Shown: positions 25,408 to 34,114 of the stretch, one piece after another | Numbering within the stretch: the first letter of the stretch is position 1 | How the letters are laid out: the number at the start of each line of letters is the position of its first letter | Assembly (NCBI GenBank): GCA_030680835.1 | Contig: JAUXUD010000027.1 | Coordinates: 62,001-126,000, forward strand | DNA: 64,000 bases | Direction: 5' to 3' | Source of the DNA: Bacteroidota bacterium | GTDB taxonomy: Bacteria; Bacteroidota; Bacteroidia; UKL13-3 | Notes under the pieces: model-generated | What the model was told of the DNA's origin: nothing | Seen by the model: the letters and a program-made list of their open reading frames with translations, nothing else | Database searches by the model: none | Position numbers and translations under genes: made by a program

Positions 25408-27168
25408 ATGGAACCCACCCGCTTATTCGACCTCCTGCCAAGGTACGCAAAACAGTATAATAAACCCGATATGCTGGCCGCCAAAGAAAATGGCGTTTGG
25501 AAAACTTACAGTTCGGACGAGGTAACGGAGGATGCCAATTTAATAAGCTACGCGTTGTTTGAAATGGGTTTGCAGAAGGGAGATAAAATTACCATTATTT
25601 CCAATAACCGCCCCGAGTGGGTTATGGTGAATATGGGTATGATGGAAGCGGGCTGTATCAATGTGCCCATTTATCCAACCATCAGCTTAAATGACTTGAT
25701 TTTTATCCTGAACAATGCTGAGGTAAAATATGTATTTGTTTCGGATCAACATTTGTACGATAAGGTAAAAGAGGCCACACAACAGGTGCCAGGGGTAAAA
25801 AAAATATTTTCTTTTGATCCATTACCCGGAGTTACACATTGGAGCACCCTATTGGAATCTGGGAAAAACTTTCCGGATAAAGCAAGACTGAATGCTGTGA
25901 AGGACAGTATTCAAACAAACGATGTGGCAACCATCATCTATACTTCAGGCACTACAGGAAATCCAAAAGGCGTCATGTTATCGCATCATAATTTACTGAG
26001 CAATGCGATAGCCCAGATACATGCCATTGAATGGCGGGATGATTACCGGGTATTGAGTTTTTTACCTTTGAATCATGTGTTTGAAAGAATGCTTACGGTG
26101 CTTTATATTTACAAAGGCCTGTCAATTTATTATGCCGAAAGTTTAGAAAAAATATCAGACAATTTAAAGGAAGTGAAGCCACATTGTTTTGCAACAGTAC
26201 CCCGTCTGTTAGAAAAAGTTTTTGAAAAAATTGTTGCTAAAGGAAATGAACAAAAAGGCATCAAAAAAATATTATTTTTCTGGGCCTTGAACCTCGGTTT
26301 ACGCTATGAATTAAACGGAGCCAATGGATGGTGGTACGAGTTTCAGTTAAAAATTGCCAATAAACTTATTTTTAGTAAGTGGAGAGAAGCACTTGGCGGA
26401 AATATTATTGCCATCATAAGCGGGGGAGCCGCACTGCAACCTCGGCTGGCACGGGTTTTTAATGCGGCCCGGATTCCGGTTTTGGAAGGTTATGGTTTAA
26501 CCGAAACCTCACCGGTGATCGCTGTAAATACAAAGCAGCCCAATTCCATGCGTTTTGGAACGGTTGGTCCGATTATTAAAGATGTAGAAGTAAAAATAAA
26601 TGAAGATGGGGAGATCTTGGTTAAAGGTCCGAATGTAATGCTGGGATACTATAAAAATTCAGCGGAAACCAATAAAACAATTATTGATGGCTGGCTTCAT
26701 ACCGGTGATATTGGGGAGATGGTTGAGGGCAGGTTTCTGAAAATTACCGACCGCAAAAAAGAAATTTTTAAAACTTCGGGAGGAAAATACATTGCCCCGC
26801 AACCTATTGAAAATGCCTTAAAACAATCTATGTTTATTGAACAGGTTATGGTGGTGGGTGAAAGTCAGAAATTCCCGGGAGCTCTTATTGTACCTGCCTT
26901 TCTGCATTTGAAAAGTTGGTGTAAAATACACAATATACCTTATACTTCGGATGCTGATATTATCAATAACAAACAAGTGCAACAAAGAATCTGGAGGGAA
27001 GTTGAAAAGGTAAATCTTAGCCTCTCGCATTTTGAGATGGTTAAAAAAATAGCACTTGTTGATCGCGAATGGACCATTGATAAAAATGAACTGACACCTA
27101 AATTAAGTTTGAGGCGAAAACTTATTGCCCAAAATTTTAGTAAGCAGATAGCAGAAATATATTCATGA
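25408..27168 (+). CDS. Long-chain acyl-CoA synthetase (AMP-binding)
   Basis: A 586-residue adenylate-forming enzyme that activates long-chain fatty acids to acyl-CoA. The P-loop-like motif YTSGTTGNPKGVMLSHHN is at about residues 177-194; GYGLTETSPVIAVN and the hinge motif WLHTGDIGEM ... KITDRKKEIFKTSGGKYI follow, with the catalytic lysine in DKNELTPKLSLRRK near the C-terminus. Length and motifs fit the bacterial FadD/FACL group of Bacteroidota. It is the first gene of the beta-oxidation island, followed after 34 bp by a MarR regulator. It supplies acyl-CoA to the downstream enzymes. Confidence 0.94.
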   Translation: MEPTRLFDLLPRYAKQYNKPDMLAAKENGVWKTYSSDEVTEDANLISYALFEMGLQKGDKITIISNNRPEWVMVNMGMMEAGCINVPIYPTISLNDLIFILNNAEVKYVFVSDQHLYDKVKEATQQVPGVKKIFSFDPLPGVTHWSTLLESGKNFPDKARLNAVKDSIQTNDVATIIYTSGTTGNPKGVMLSHHNLLSNAIAQIHAIEWRDDYRVLSFLPLNHVFERMLTVLYIYKGLSIYYAESLEKISDNLKEVKPHCFATVPRLLEKVFEKIVAKGNEQKGIKKILFFWALNLGLRYELNGANGWWYEFQLKIANKLIFSKWREALGGNIIAIISGGAALQPRLARVFNAARIPVLEGYGLTETSPVIAVNTKQPNSMRFGTVGPIIKDVEVKINEDGEILVKGPNVMLGYYKNSAETNKTIIDGWLHTGDIGEMVEGRFLKITDRKKEIFKTSGGKYIAPQPIENALKQSMFIEQVMVVGESQKFPGALIVPAFLHLKSWCKIHNIPYTSDADIINNKQVQQRIWREVEKVNLSLSHFEMVKKIALVDREWTIDKNELTPKLSLRRKLIAQNFSKQIAEIYS

Positions 27169-27202
27169 ATTTAAGGACTCACAAACAAAATTTTATTATA
27201 TA

Positions 27203-27646
27203 ATGCCACGTAAAGAAACAAGTTGTTCGCGCATAAAACAAACCTGGCATATTATTGATAAGATGTATAATAATGAAGCAATCGAACACGACCTCACCAC
27301 AACCATCGGGTTTGTATTGTTAAATATAGACCCCATTGAAGGAACACCTTCAACCAGCATTGCACCCATGCTGGGAATGGAGCCCACCAGCCTGAGCCGA
27401 ACCCTTTTTGCCATGGAAAAAAAGAAATTAATCATCCGTAAAAAAGATCCCGATGATGGCAGAAAAGTAAGAATATTACTCACTAAAAAAGGACTGAAAA
27501 AAAGAGATATTTCTAAAAATACCGTGAAGGATTTTAACACGGATATCAGTGATCTGATTGCTCCTAAAAGACTTGAAATTTTTAATGAGGTGCTTCAACA
27601 AATTGCACAATTGGCCTCCGAAAAAAAATTTACGAATAACGGTTAA
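27203..27646 (+). CDS. MarR-family transcriptional regulator of the beta-oxidation island
   Basis: A 147-residue winged-helix regulator. The recognition region is visible as PSTSIAPMLGMEPTSLSRTL (helix-turn-helix, ~residues 47-66) followed by the wing KKKLIIRKKDPDDGRKVRI and LTKKGL; the N- and C-terminal helices form the usual dimer domain. It lies between the acyl-CoA synthetase and fadN genes, 12 bases before the latter, so it is part of the unit. It is a good candidate for an acyl-CoA- or fatty-acid-responsive repressor, by analogy to FadR-type control, but the effector is inferred from position only. Confidence 0.9.
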   Translation: MPRKETSCSRIKQTWHIIDKMYNNEAIEHDLTTTIGFVLLNIDPIEGTPSTSIAPMLGMEPTSLSRTLFAMEKKKLIIRKKDPDDGRKVRILLTKKGLKKRDISKNTVKDFNTDISDLIAPKRLEIFNEVLQQIAQLASEKKFTNNG

Positions 27647-27657
27647 GTGTTCATGAT

Positions 27658-30060
27658 ATGACAAGAAGAATAAAAAAAGTTGCAGTACTGGGTTCAGGCG
27701 TTATGGGTTCACGCATTGCCTGTCACTTTGCAAATATTGGTGTTGAAGCATTACTATTAGATATTGCACCCAAAGAACCCAATGCAGCAGAAATTGCAAA
27801 AGGATTGGATAACAATCACGCGCTTGTAAAAAACCGGATTGTGAATGAAGCATTACAAAGCACCCTAAAATCGAATCCCGCTGCGCTCTATCATCCATCC
27901 TTTGCCCAACGAATTGTAACAGGTAATTTTGAAGACAATCTGAAAGATATTCATGAATGTGATTGGATCATAGAAGTGGTTATTGAAAATCTGGAAATTA
28001 AACAACAATTGTTTGAACGCATTGAACCTTACAGAAAACCCGGAACCCTTATTACTTCTAACACTTCAGGTATACCCATTCACCAAATGGTTGCCGGCAG
28101 AAGTGATGATTTTGCAAAACACTTTTGTGGTACCCATTTTTTTAATCCCCCGCGTTATCTGCCCCTCCTGGAAATTATTCCCACTCCTTTAACCGATGCG
28201 TCGGTTACAGATTTTTTAATGGATTACGGGAAACGGTTTCTTGGAAAAACCACTGTACTCTGCAAAGACACACCTGCTTTTATTGCCAACCGCGTTGGTA
28301 TTTATGCGATTATGGAAGTGTTTCATGCAAGTGAAAAACTGGGTTTAAGTGTTGAAGAAATTGATAAACTCAGCGGACCTGTTATTGGTCATGCCAAATC
28401 GGCCACCTTCCGTACCGCTGATATTGTGGGAATTGATACCTTGATAAAAGTAGCGAAAGGATTGCAGGAAGGTCTGGAAAATGATGAACAGCGTGAACGT
28501 TTTATTTTACCTGCCTACCTGCTCAAATTGGACGAAAATAAATGGTATGGCGATAAAAGCAAACAAGGCTTTTACAAAAAAGTTAAAAACGAAACAGGCG
28601 ATACCGAAATCTTGTCTCTTGATTTAAAAACACTGGAATACAAGTCGCAGCAAAAAGCAAAATTTGCAACTCTGGAATTAACAAAATCGATTGACGATTT
28701 GAAGAAAATACTTCCGGTTTTGATACAGGGAACCGATGTTGCCGGTGCATTTTACAGGGAAACCTTTTATTCATTATTTGCTTATGTAAGCAACCGCATT
28801 CCCGAAATCAGCGATCATTTATACAGCATTGATGATGCAGTTTGTGCGGGCTTTGGCTGGGAACTGGGTCCGTTTGAAACCTGGGATTGCCTGGGCGTAA
28901 AAGAAACACTTGATAAAATAAAGGAAGCAGGATACAAACCTGCCGCCTGGGTTGAAGAGATGCTGGCTTCAGGGATTACTTCTTTCTACAAAATAGCAAA
29001 AGGCAAAAAATATTATTATAGCCGCAGGGACAAAACCCATAAACAAATTCCGGGGACAGAAAATATAATTGTATTGGATCATATCCGGCCTACGCAAAGG
29101 GTGTGGCAAAACAGCGGTGCGGTTATTACCGATTTGGGTGATGGCATTTTGAACCTTGAATTCAGAACCAAGATGAATACGATTGGTTCAGAAGTAATAC
29201 AGGGTTTGAATAAAGCAATAGATTTGGCGGAACAGGATTACAGGGGTTTGGTAATTGGCAATAACGGACAGAATTTTTCGGCAGGTGCGAACCTTGCTAT
29301 GTTACTCATGTTTGCCGCTGACCAGGAGTATGATGAAATTGATATGATGGTTCGTGTTTTTCAAAAAGCCATGATGCGGGTAAGGTATTCATCCATTCCT
29401 GTAGTAACTGCTCCACACCATTTAACTTTGGGAGGTGGTTGCGAATTAAACCTGCATGCCGATGCCATACAAATGTTTGCTGAAACCTATATTGGTTTGG
29501 TAGAAGTTGGGGTTGGATTAATTCCTGCCGGGGGCGGAAGTAAAGAGATGACTTTGCGCGTTGCCGATGCTTTTGAAAAAGGCGATGTGGAATTGAATAC
29601 CCTGCAAAACTATTATATGAATATTGCCATGGCCAAAGTGGCAACATCTGCTTATGAAGCCAAAGATATGAATATCTTAAGAGCAGGCGATTCAATCAGC
29701 ATGAACCTGGCATCGCAGATTGCAGAGGCAAAAGCCAAAGCGATTTCAATGGCAGATAAAGGGTATACACAGGCAATCCCACGCAAAAATATTCGTGTTC
29801 AGGGCAAAGGTGGAATGGCCTTATTTTATGCAGGTGCCGAATCCATGTTAAGAGGCAAATACATTTCTGAACACGATAAAAAAATCTCTCAGAAACTCGC
29901 TTATATCATGTGCGGTGGCGATTTATCCTATCCGCAGGAAGTGAGTGAACAATACTTGCTGGACTTGGAACGGGAAGTATTTTTATCATTATGTGGTGAA
30001 CGCAAAACACTCGAACGCATTCAGCACACACTTAGAACCGGGAAACCATTGAGAAATTAA
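27658..30060 (+). CDS. fadN: Bifunctional 3-hydroxyacyl-CoA dehydrogenase / enoyl-CoA hydratase (FadN type)
   Basis: An 800-residue enzyme covering the hydration and NAD-dependent oxidation steps of fatty-acid beta-oxidation. The domain order is dehydrogenase first: NAD-binding VAVLGSGVMGSRIACHF at residues 8-24, the catalytic His in GTHFFNPPRYLPLLEI (~160), and two C-terminal 3HCDH helical domains to ~430. The enoyl-CoA hydratase/isomerase domain follows (~480-700) with the oxyanion-hole GNNGQNFSAGANLAML and GGGCELNLHADA, then AGGGSKEM. This order is opposite to E. coli FadB and matches FadN of Bacillus and Bacteroidota. The ATG starts 12 bases after marR. It should form a trifunctional pathway with the thiolase encoded next. 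Confidence 0.94.
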   Translation: MTRRIKKVAVLGSGVMGSRIACHFANIGVEALLLDIAPKEPNAAEIAKGLDNNHALVKNRIVNEALQSTLKSNPAALYHPSFAQRIVTGNFEDNLKDIHECDWIIEVVIENLEIKQQLFERIEPYRKPGTLITSNTSGIPIHQMVAGRSDDFAKHFCGTHFFNPPRYLPLLEIIPTPLTDASVTDFLMDYGKRFLGKTTVLCKDTPAFIANRVGIYAIMEVFHASEKLGLSVEEIDKLSGPVIGHAKSATFRTADIVGIDTLIKVAKGLQEGLENDEQRERFILPAYLLKLDENKWYGDKSKQGFYKKVKNETGDTEILSLDLKTLEYKSQQKAKFATLELTKSIDDLKKILPVLIQGTDVAGAFYRETFYSLFAYVSNRIPEISDHLYSIDDAVCAGFGWELGPFETWDCLGVKETLDKIKEAGYKPAAWVEEMLASGITSFYKIAKGKKYYYSRRDKTHKQIPGTENIIVLDHIRPTQRVWQNSGAVITDLGDGILNLEFRTKMNTIGSEVIQGLNKAIDLAEQDYRGLVIGNNGQNFSAGANLAMLLMFAADQEYDEIDMMVRVFQKAMMRVRYSSIPVVTAPHHLTLGGGCELNLHADAIQMFAETYIGLVEVGVGLIPAGGGSKEMTLRVADAFEKGDVELNTLQNYYMNIAMAKVATSAYEAKDMNILRAGDSISMNLASQIAEAKAKAISMADKGYTQAIPRKNIRVQGKGGMALFYAGAESMLRGKYISEHDKKISQKLAYIMCGGDLSYPQEVSEQYLLDLEREVFLSLCGERKTLERIQHTLRTGKPLRN

Positions 30061-30067
30061 AGAGTTG

Positions 30068-30131
30068 CGATGTACGATGTACGATATACAATGTACGATG
30101 TACGAATGATGAAGTATGAAGTATGAAGTAT
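30068..30131. repeat. Heptamer arrays: CGATGTA units then three GAAGTAT units
   Basis: CGATGTACGATGTACGAT, then ATACAATGTACGATGTACG, then AATGAT, then GAAGTAT three times exactly (30111-30131). CGATGTA is the reverse complement of the TACATCG unit at 18195-18264, and the CATTC/CTTC flanks also match in reverse, so the two loci are related elements in opposite orientation. Confidence 0.85.
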
Positions 30132-30211
30132 GAATAATATCAAAATAAGGTTAATGATTTTGAGTTTACTAGTTACGATTCAATGCCAACGATATGGAAA
30201 TGCATGCGGTA

Positions 30212-30286
30212 TTCGACCCCGGTGGGGTCGTAGGTTTATAGGATACATGCAACCTGCTATAAACCTGCGACCCCATCGGGGTCGAA
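30212..30286. repeat. Nested hairpin with GACCCC/GGGGTC arms
   Basis: TTCGACCCCGGTGGGGTCG then TAGGTTTATAG on the left is mirrored by CTATAAACCTGCGACCCC then ATCGGGGTCGAA on the right (16-base loop). Each arm is itself a palindrome (CGACCCC...GGGGTCG), so the element can fold as one long or two short hairpins. Similar GACCCC repeats recur widely in Bacteroidota genomes from my recollection; I cannot cite a name. Confidence 0.85.
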
Positions 30287-30415
30287 CAAAACATTAACAA
30301 AACGACATTGAATTACTAATATAAAAGTATAGTAAAATATCAAAACAATAAACAAATGAGCACACATGTAACCAACTCGTAACTCGTAAATACAATTAAT
30401 AATATAAACAATACA

Positions 30416-31591
30416 ATGGACGCATATATAGTAGCAGGATTCAGAAGTGCAGTGGGCAAGGCTTCCAGAGGTAAACTACGTTTTACCCGGCCCGATGATT
30501 TGGCCGCAATGGTAATTAAACATGTATTGGAAAGTGTGCCTCAACTTGATCCAAAACAAGTGGACGATTTAATCGTGGGATGTGCAGTACCTGAATCGGA
30601 ACAGGGCATGCAAATGGGGCGGATGATTTCATTGCTTGCTTTACCTTTGGAAGTACCCGGAATGGTATTGAACCGGTATTGCGGATCGGGCTTGGAAAGC
30701 ATTGCATTGGCCAGTTATAAAATTCATGCAGGCATGGCCGATTGTATTATTGCTGGAGGGACCGAAAACATGAGCATGATTCCGGTAATGGGATGGAAAA
30801 CGGTATTGAATTATGAGATTGCCAGCAAGCATCCGGATTGGTACAGCAGTATGGGAGCCACAGCAGAAGCGGTTGCACAGGAATACCGGGTGAGTCGCGA
30901 AGACCAGGACCGCTTTTCTTTTGAATCCCATCAAAAAGCAATTGCTGCGATAAAAGAAGGAAAATTTGCAAGCGGAATTGTACCCATCACGATCAACGAA
31001 ACGTATGTGGATGAGAACAACAAAAGGAAAACAAAATCAATGGTGTTTGATACCGATGAAGGTCCGAGAGCGGATACAACTTTAGAAGCATTATCAAAAC
31101 TAAAACCCGTTTTTGCCAACAACGGAAGTGTTACAGCCGGTAACTCTTCACAAACATCCGATGGTGCTTCTTTTGTTATTGTGATGAGTGAGCGTATGGT
31201 TAAAAGTTTAAATCTTGAACCGATCGCGCGACTGGTAAGTCATGCCGCAGCAGGCGTTGATCCGCGGGTTATGGGAATTGGTCCGGTTAAAGCCATACCC
31301 ATGGCCCTGGCCAAAGCAGGATTAAAGTTAAATCAAATTGATCAGATAGAATTGAATGAAGCATTTGCAGCCCAATCATTGGCAGTAATCAGAACCTTAG
31401 AGCTTGACCCAAAAATTGTAAACGTAAATGGCGGAGCCATTGCATTGGGACATCCTCTTGGTTGTAGTGGAGCAAAACTTACGGTACAGTTGATCAATGA
31501 AATGCGTTTACGCAAACAAAAGTATGGCATCGTAAGTGCCTGCGTTGGCGGCGGACAAGGGGTAGCGGGGGTATTTGAATTATTAAAATAA
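30416..31591 (+). CDS. Acetyl-CoA acyltransferase (thiolase)
   Basis: A 391-residue degradative thiolase that cleaves 3-ketoacyl-CoA with CoA to acetyl-CoA and a shortened acyl-CoA, the last step of beta-oxidation. The nucleophilic cysteine is in [15 protein letters not shown] (~residue 86); [27 protein letters not shown] (catalytic His) and the second catalytic Cys in [15 protein letters not shown] follow. Length is standard. It is expected to work with the fadN product as a multienzyme complex. It begins after a 355-bp repeat-filled spacer, so it may have a separate promoter (none clear is visible). Together with the next gene it finishes the pathway. Confidence 0.93.
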   Translation: MDAYIVAGFRSAVGKASRGKLRFTRPDDLAAMVIKHVLESVPQLDPKQVDDLIVGCAVPESEQGMQMGRMISLLALPLEVPGMVLNRYCGSGLESIALASYKIHAGMADCIIAGGTENMSMIPVMGWKTVLNYEIASKHPDWYSSMGATAEAVAQEYRVSREDQDRFSFESHQKAIAAIKEGKFASGIVPITINETYVDENNKRKTKSMVFDTDEGPRADTTLEALSKLKPVFANNGSVTAGNSSQTSDGASFVIVMSERMVKSLNLEPIARLVSHAAAGVDPRVMGIGPVKAIPMALAKAGLKLNQIDQIELNEAFAAQSLAVIRTLELDPKIVNVNGGAIALGHPLGCSGAKLTVQLINEMRLRKQKYGIVSACVGGGQGVAGVFELLK

Positions 31592-31602
31592 AACCAATGC
31601 AT

Positions 31603-31668
31603 TTGTTTCTTAGTTTCTTTGTAGCAATAAGAATTTATGGAGGCTACAAAGAAACGAAGGAACGAAGA
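31603..31668. repeat. GCTACAAAGAAAC hairpin repeat, copy 2
   Basis: TTGTTTCTTAGTTTCTTTGT then AGC faces GCTACAAAGAAACGAAGG then AACGAAG around AATAAGAATTTATGGAG. An ATG inside the element (31637) opens a spurious extension of the next gene. Confidence 0.75.
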
Positions 31669-31702
31669 AAAAATAATTAATGAGCATAAAACATATAACA
31701 AA

Positions 31703-33496
31703 ATGGAACCATTAACACAAACCAAAGCTTTAAAAGGAGGCGAATTTTTAATAAAGGAAACACTTGCCGAAAGTATATTCATTCCCGAAGAATGGAATGA
31801 AGAACAAAGAATGATTGCACAGAGTTGCCATGATTTTTTGGCTGCTGAAGTATGGCCGAACCTGAACCGGATAGATGCCCAGGAAGAAGGTCTCATGGAA
31901 AGTTTGTTAAACAAGGCCGCCGATTTGGGTTTACTGGGATTAAATGTTCCCGAAACCTATGGGGGCTTTGAAAAAGATTTTGTAACGGGCATGCTCGTAC
32001 TCGAAACTTTAGGAGCAGGACATTCTTTTGCAGTAGCTTTTGCCGCACATACCGGAATAGGTGTATTGCCTATTTTGTATTATGGTACTGAAGCGCAAAA
32101 AAGTAAATATATTCCTAACTTAACCAATGGTACCTGGAAGGCCAGTTATTGCTTAACAGAACCCGGCTCCGGCTCTGATGCCAATTCGGGTAAAACCAAG
32201 GCGGTGTTAAATGCAGAGGGAACTCACTATTTAATTACGGGTCAAAAAATGTGGATTACCAATGCCGGGTTTGCACATATTTTTATTGTGTTTGCCAAAA
32301 TTGATAACGATGATCATTTATCTGCTTTTATTGTTGAAAAAACATTTGGAGGAATTACCATAAATCCTGAAGAACATAAATTGGGAATTAAAGGAAGTTC
32401 TACCTGCCAGGTATTTTTTAACGATTGTCCGGTACCTGTTGAAAATTTATTATCCGAAAGACAAAATGGATTTAAAATAGCTGTAAATATTTTGAACCTG
32501 GGAAGAGTAAAATTGGCAGCTGCGGCATTGGGGGCTTCAAAAGAGACTTCTACCAAATCGGTTCAATATGCCAATGAGCGCATTCAATTTGGCAGACCCA
32601 TTTCAAAATACGGAGCCATAAAATATAAATTGGGAGAACAGGCTATCCGCATTTTTGCCTGTGAATCGGCTTTATACCGTGCTACCCAAAACATTGAAGA
32701 TGCAATTAAAGAACTGGAGCAATCGGGCAAAACACATGAACAAGCCATATTAAAAGGAGTAGAACAATTTGCACCCGAAGCAGCTATTTTAAAAGTATAT
32801 GGTTCAGAAGTTTTAGACTATGTTGTAGATGAAGGGGTGCAGATATACGGAGGTATGGGTTATTCTGCAGAGGCGCCCATGGAACGGGCTTACCGCGATT
32901 CACGGATTAACAGAATTTTTGAAGGCACCAATGAAATTAACCGCATGTTGATTGTTGACATGATGCTGAAGCGTGCCATGAAAGGCGAATTGAATTTGAT
33001 GGAACCTGCCATGAAAATTCAGCAGGAGCTGATGTCGATTCCGGATTTTGGAGATTTGGAAGAAACCCTGTTTGCAGATGAGAAAAAATATCTGCTCAAT
33101 TTTAAAAAAGCCATCTTAATGGTTGCCGGAATGGCAGCGCAAAAACTGATGATGGAATTAAGCAAGGAGCAGGAGGTTTTAATGAATATTGCCGATATGC
33201 TTATTGATGTTTATATTGGAGAATCCACTTTATTACGGGTTGAAAAAATGATTCAGTTGAAAGGGGAACCGGCCTGTGAAAAACAGATTGCGATGATGCG
33301 GGTTTTCATCAGCGATGCAGCCGACCGGATCAATAAAAATGGCAAAGAAGCCATCAGTTCATTTGCCGAAGGGGATGAGTTGCAAATGATGCTGATGGGG
33401 ATCAAACGTTTTACCAAAACCAAACCCCATAACAACAAAAATGCAAGACGCCTGGTTGCTGATGCATTGATTGAAGCGGGTAAGTATTGTTATTAA
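31703..33496 (+). CDS. Acyl-CoA dehydrogenase (long-chain type)
   Basis: A 597-residue FAD-dependent dehydrogenase catalysing the first oxidation of acyl-CoA. The core (~1-400) contains [19 protein letters not shown] (FAD/substrate binding), [35 protein letters not shown] and the C-terminal dehydrogenase motif [19 protein letters not shown] then [10 protein letters not shown]. An additional ~180-residue helical C-terminal part resembles the VLCAD/ACAD9-like long form. I set the start at 31703; the ORF can be extended to an ATG at 31637, but that extra segment ([12 protein letters not shown]...) is translated from the GCTACAAAGAAAC hairpin repeat. It should deliver electrons to ETF, whose genes are not in the window. 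Confidence 0.92.
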   Translation: MEPLTQTKALKGGEFLIKETLAESIFIPEEWNEEQRMIAQSCHDFLAAEVWPNLNRIDAQEEGLMESLLNKAADLGLLGLNVPETYGGFEKDFVTGMLVLETLGAGHSFAVAFAAHTGIGVLPILYYGTEAQKSKYIPNLTNGTWKASYCLTEPGSGSDANSGKTKAVLNAEGTHYLITGQKMWITNAGFAHIFIVFAKIDNDDHLSAFIVEKTFGGITINPEEHKLGIKGSSTCQVFFNDCPVPVENLLSERQNGFKIAVNILNLGRVKLAAAALGASKETSTKSVQYANERIQFGRPISKYGAIKYKLGEQAIRIFACESALYRATQNIEDAIKELEQSGKTHEQAILKGVEQFAPEAAILKVYGSEVLDYVVDEGVQIYGGMGYSAEAPMERAYRDSRINRIFEGTNEINRMLIVDMMLKRAMKGELNLMEPAMKIQQELMSIPDFGDLEETLFADEKKYLLNFKKAILMVAGMAAQKLMMELSKEQEVLMNIADMLIDVYIGESTLLRVEKMIQLKGEPACEKQIAMMRVFISDAADRINKNGKEAISSFAEGDELQMMLMGIKRFTKTKPHNNKNARRLVADALIEAGKYCY

Positions 33497-33510
33497 GATT
33501 AATCCTTGTT

Positions 33511-33590
33511 AAACACATAGGCACTTAGCAGTACATAGTCACATAGAAAAATCTATGTGACTATGGTTTTCCTATTGTGCCTATGTGTTT
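33511..33590. repeat. Perfect nested hairpin with CACATAGG arms
   Basis: Outer arms AAACACATAGGCAC (33511-33524) and GTGCCTATGTGTTT (33577-33590) are perfect over 14 bases; inner arms CATAGTCACATAGA (33534-33547) and TCTATGTGACTATG (33552-33565) are perfect over 14 bases with an AAAA loop. It follows the acyl-CoA dehydrogenase stop by 14 bases and may end its transcript, but lacks a classic T-tract. Confidence 0.9.
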
Positions 33591-33661
33591 ATTCTCCCAT
33601 ATGCTTTGATTGAAATAAACAAATATAGCTATCACCACTTACACCAATAAAATTAATTTAA

Positions 33662-33916
33662 ATGAATACAGAAGAACAATTTGAAGCCGCGAAAAAACGT
33701 GTGCAAACATTGAGTGAAAGGCCGGATAACAATACCTTGTTAAAGCTCTATGGCCTCAACAAACAGGCAACCCTCGGGGATTGCAATGAGCCATCCCCAC
33801 CCGCGTATAATTTTATTGAAGTGGCCAAACAAAATGCCTGGAAGGGTTTTGCCGGCAAATCAAAAGACGCTGCAATGCATGAATATATTGCCTTGGTTGA
33901 TTCGCTGTTTACCTAA
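33662..33916 (+). CDS. Acyl-CoA-binding protein
   Basis: An 84-residue, four-helix acyl-CoA-binding protein (ACBP), which binds medium- to long-chain acyl-CoA with high affinity and acts as an intracellular carrier or buffer. Family residues are visible: FEAAKKRVQTL, the KLYGLNKQATLGD segment (Tyr and Lys that contact the acyl-CoA), KQNAWKGFAGKSKDAA and the final EYIALVDSL. ACBPs are common in eukaryotes and scattered in bacteria; this one fits with the beta-oxidation genes just upstream. The ATG at 33662 follows an AAATTAATTTAA stretch. It is after a strong hairpin, so may be separately transcribed. Confidence 0.92.
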   Translation: MNTEEQFEAAKKRVQTLSERPDNNTLLKLYGLNKQATLGDCNEPSPPAYNFIEVAKQNAWKGFAGKSKDAAMHEYIALVDSLFT

Positions 33917-33931
33917 AAACAATATCCTCTA

Positions 33932-34093
33932 TCTCTGTGCGCCTTAACTCTGAGAACTCTGTGGTAAAATAGAAAAATTCCATTAAAACCGGTTATTAAT
34001 GGGCAATCTGCGTTATCCAATCAACAAGCACTTATCAATGAAACATTCCATTTTTAACACAGAGAAGGATGAGGTAACGTTGAGAAGGATGAG
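33932..34093. repeat. CACAGAG-type repeats in inverted positions
   Basis: CTCTGTGCGCC and CTCTGTGG (33932-33964, with ACTCTGAGAACTCTGTGG) face AACACAGAGAAGGATGAGG and TTGAGAAGGATGAG (34051-34093, itself a direct duplication of GAGAAGGATGAG). The ~90 bases between them show no gene. It fills the convergent spacer between the ACBP gene and the band-7 gene. Confidence 0.55.
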
Positions 34094-34114
34094 AAAACAA
34101 CTGATTCAACTAAT

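Larger units (their letters stand above)
30061..30415. other. 355-bp spacer between fadN and the thiolase gene, filled with repeats
   Basis: No gene is seen. It holds the CGATGTA/GAAGTAT heptamers (30068-30131), the nested GACCCC hairpin (30212-30286), two AACTCGT heptamers near 30377-30390, and otherwise AT-rich DNA. A short inverted pair (GATTCAATGCC at ~30176-30187 versus ATTGAATTAC near 30307-30318) brackets the hairpin. Confidence 0.7.

Noticed and set aside
30061-30415. Riboswitch or small RNA in the fadN-thiolase spacer
   Set aside because: The sequence is fully explained by repeat families; no conserved aptamer-like core.
31637-31702. ATG at 31637 as the acyl-CoA dehydrogenase start
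   Set aside because: This segment is the right arm of the GCTACAAAGAAAC repeat, and the normal family N-terminus is closer to the ATG at 31703.
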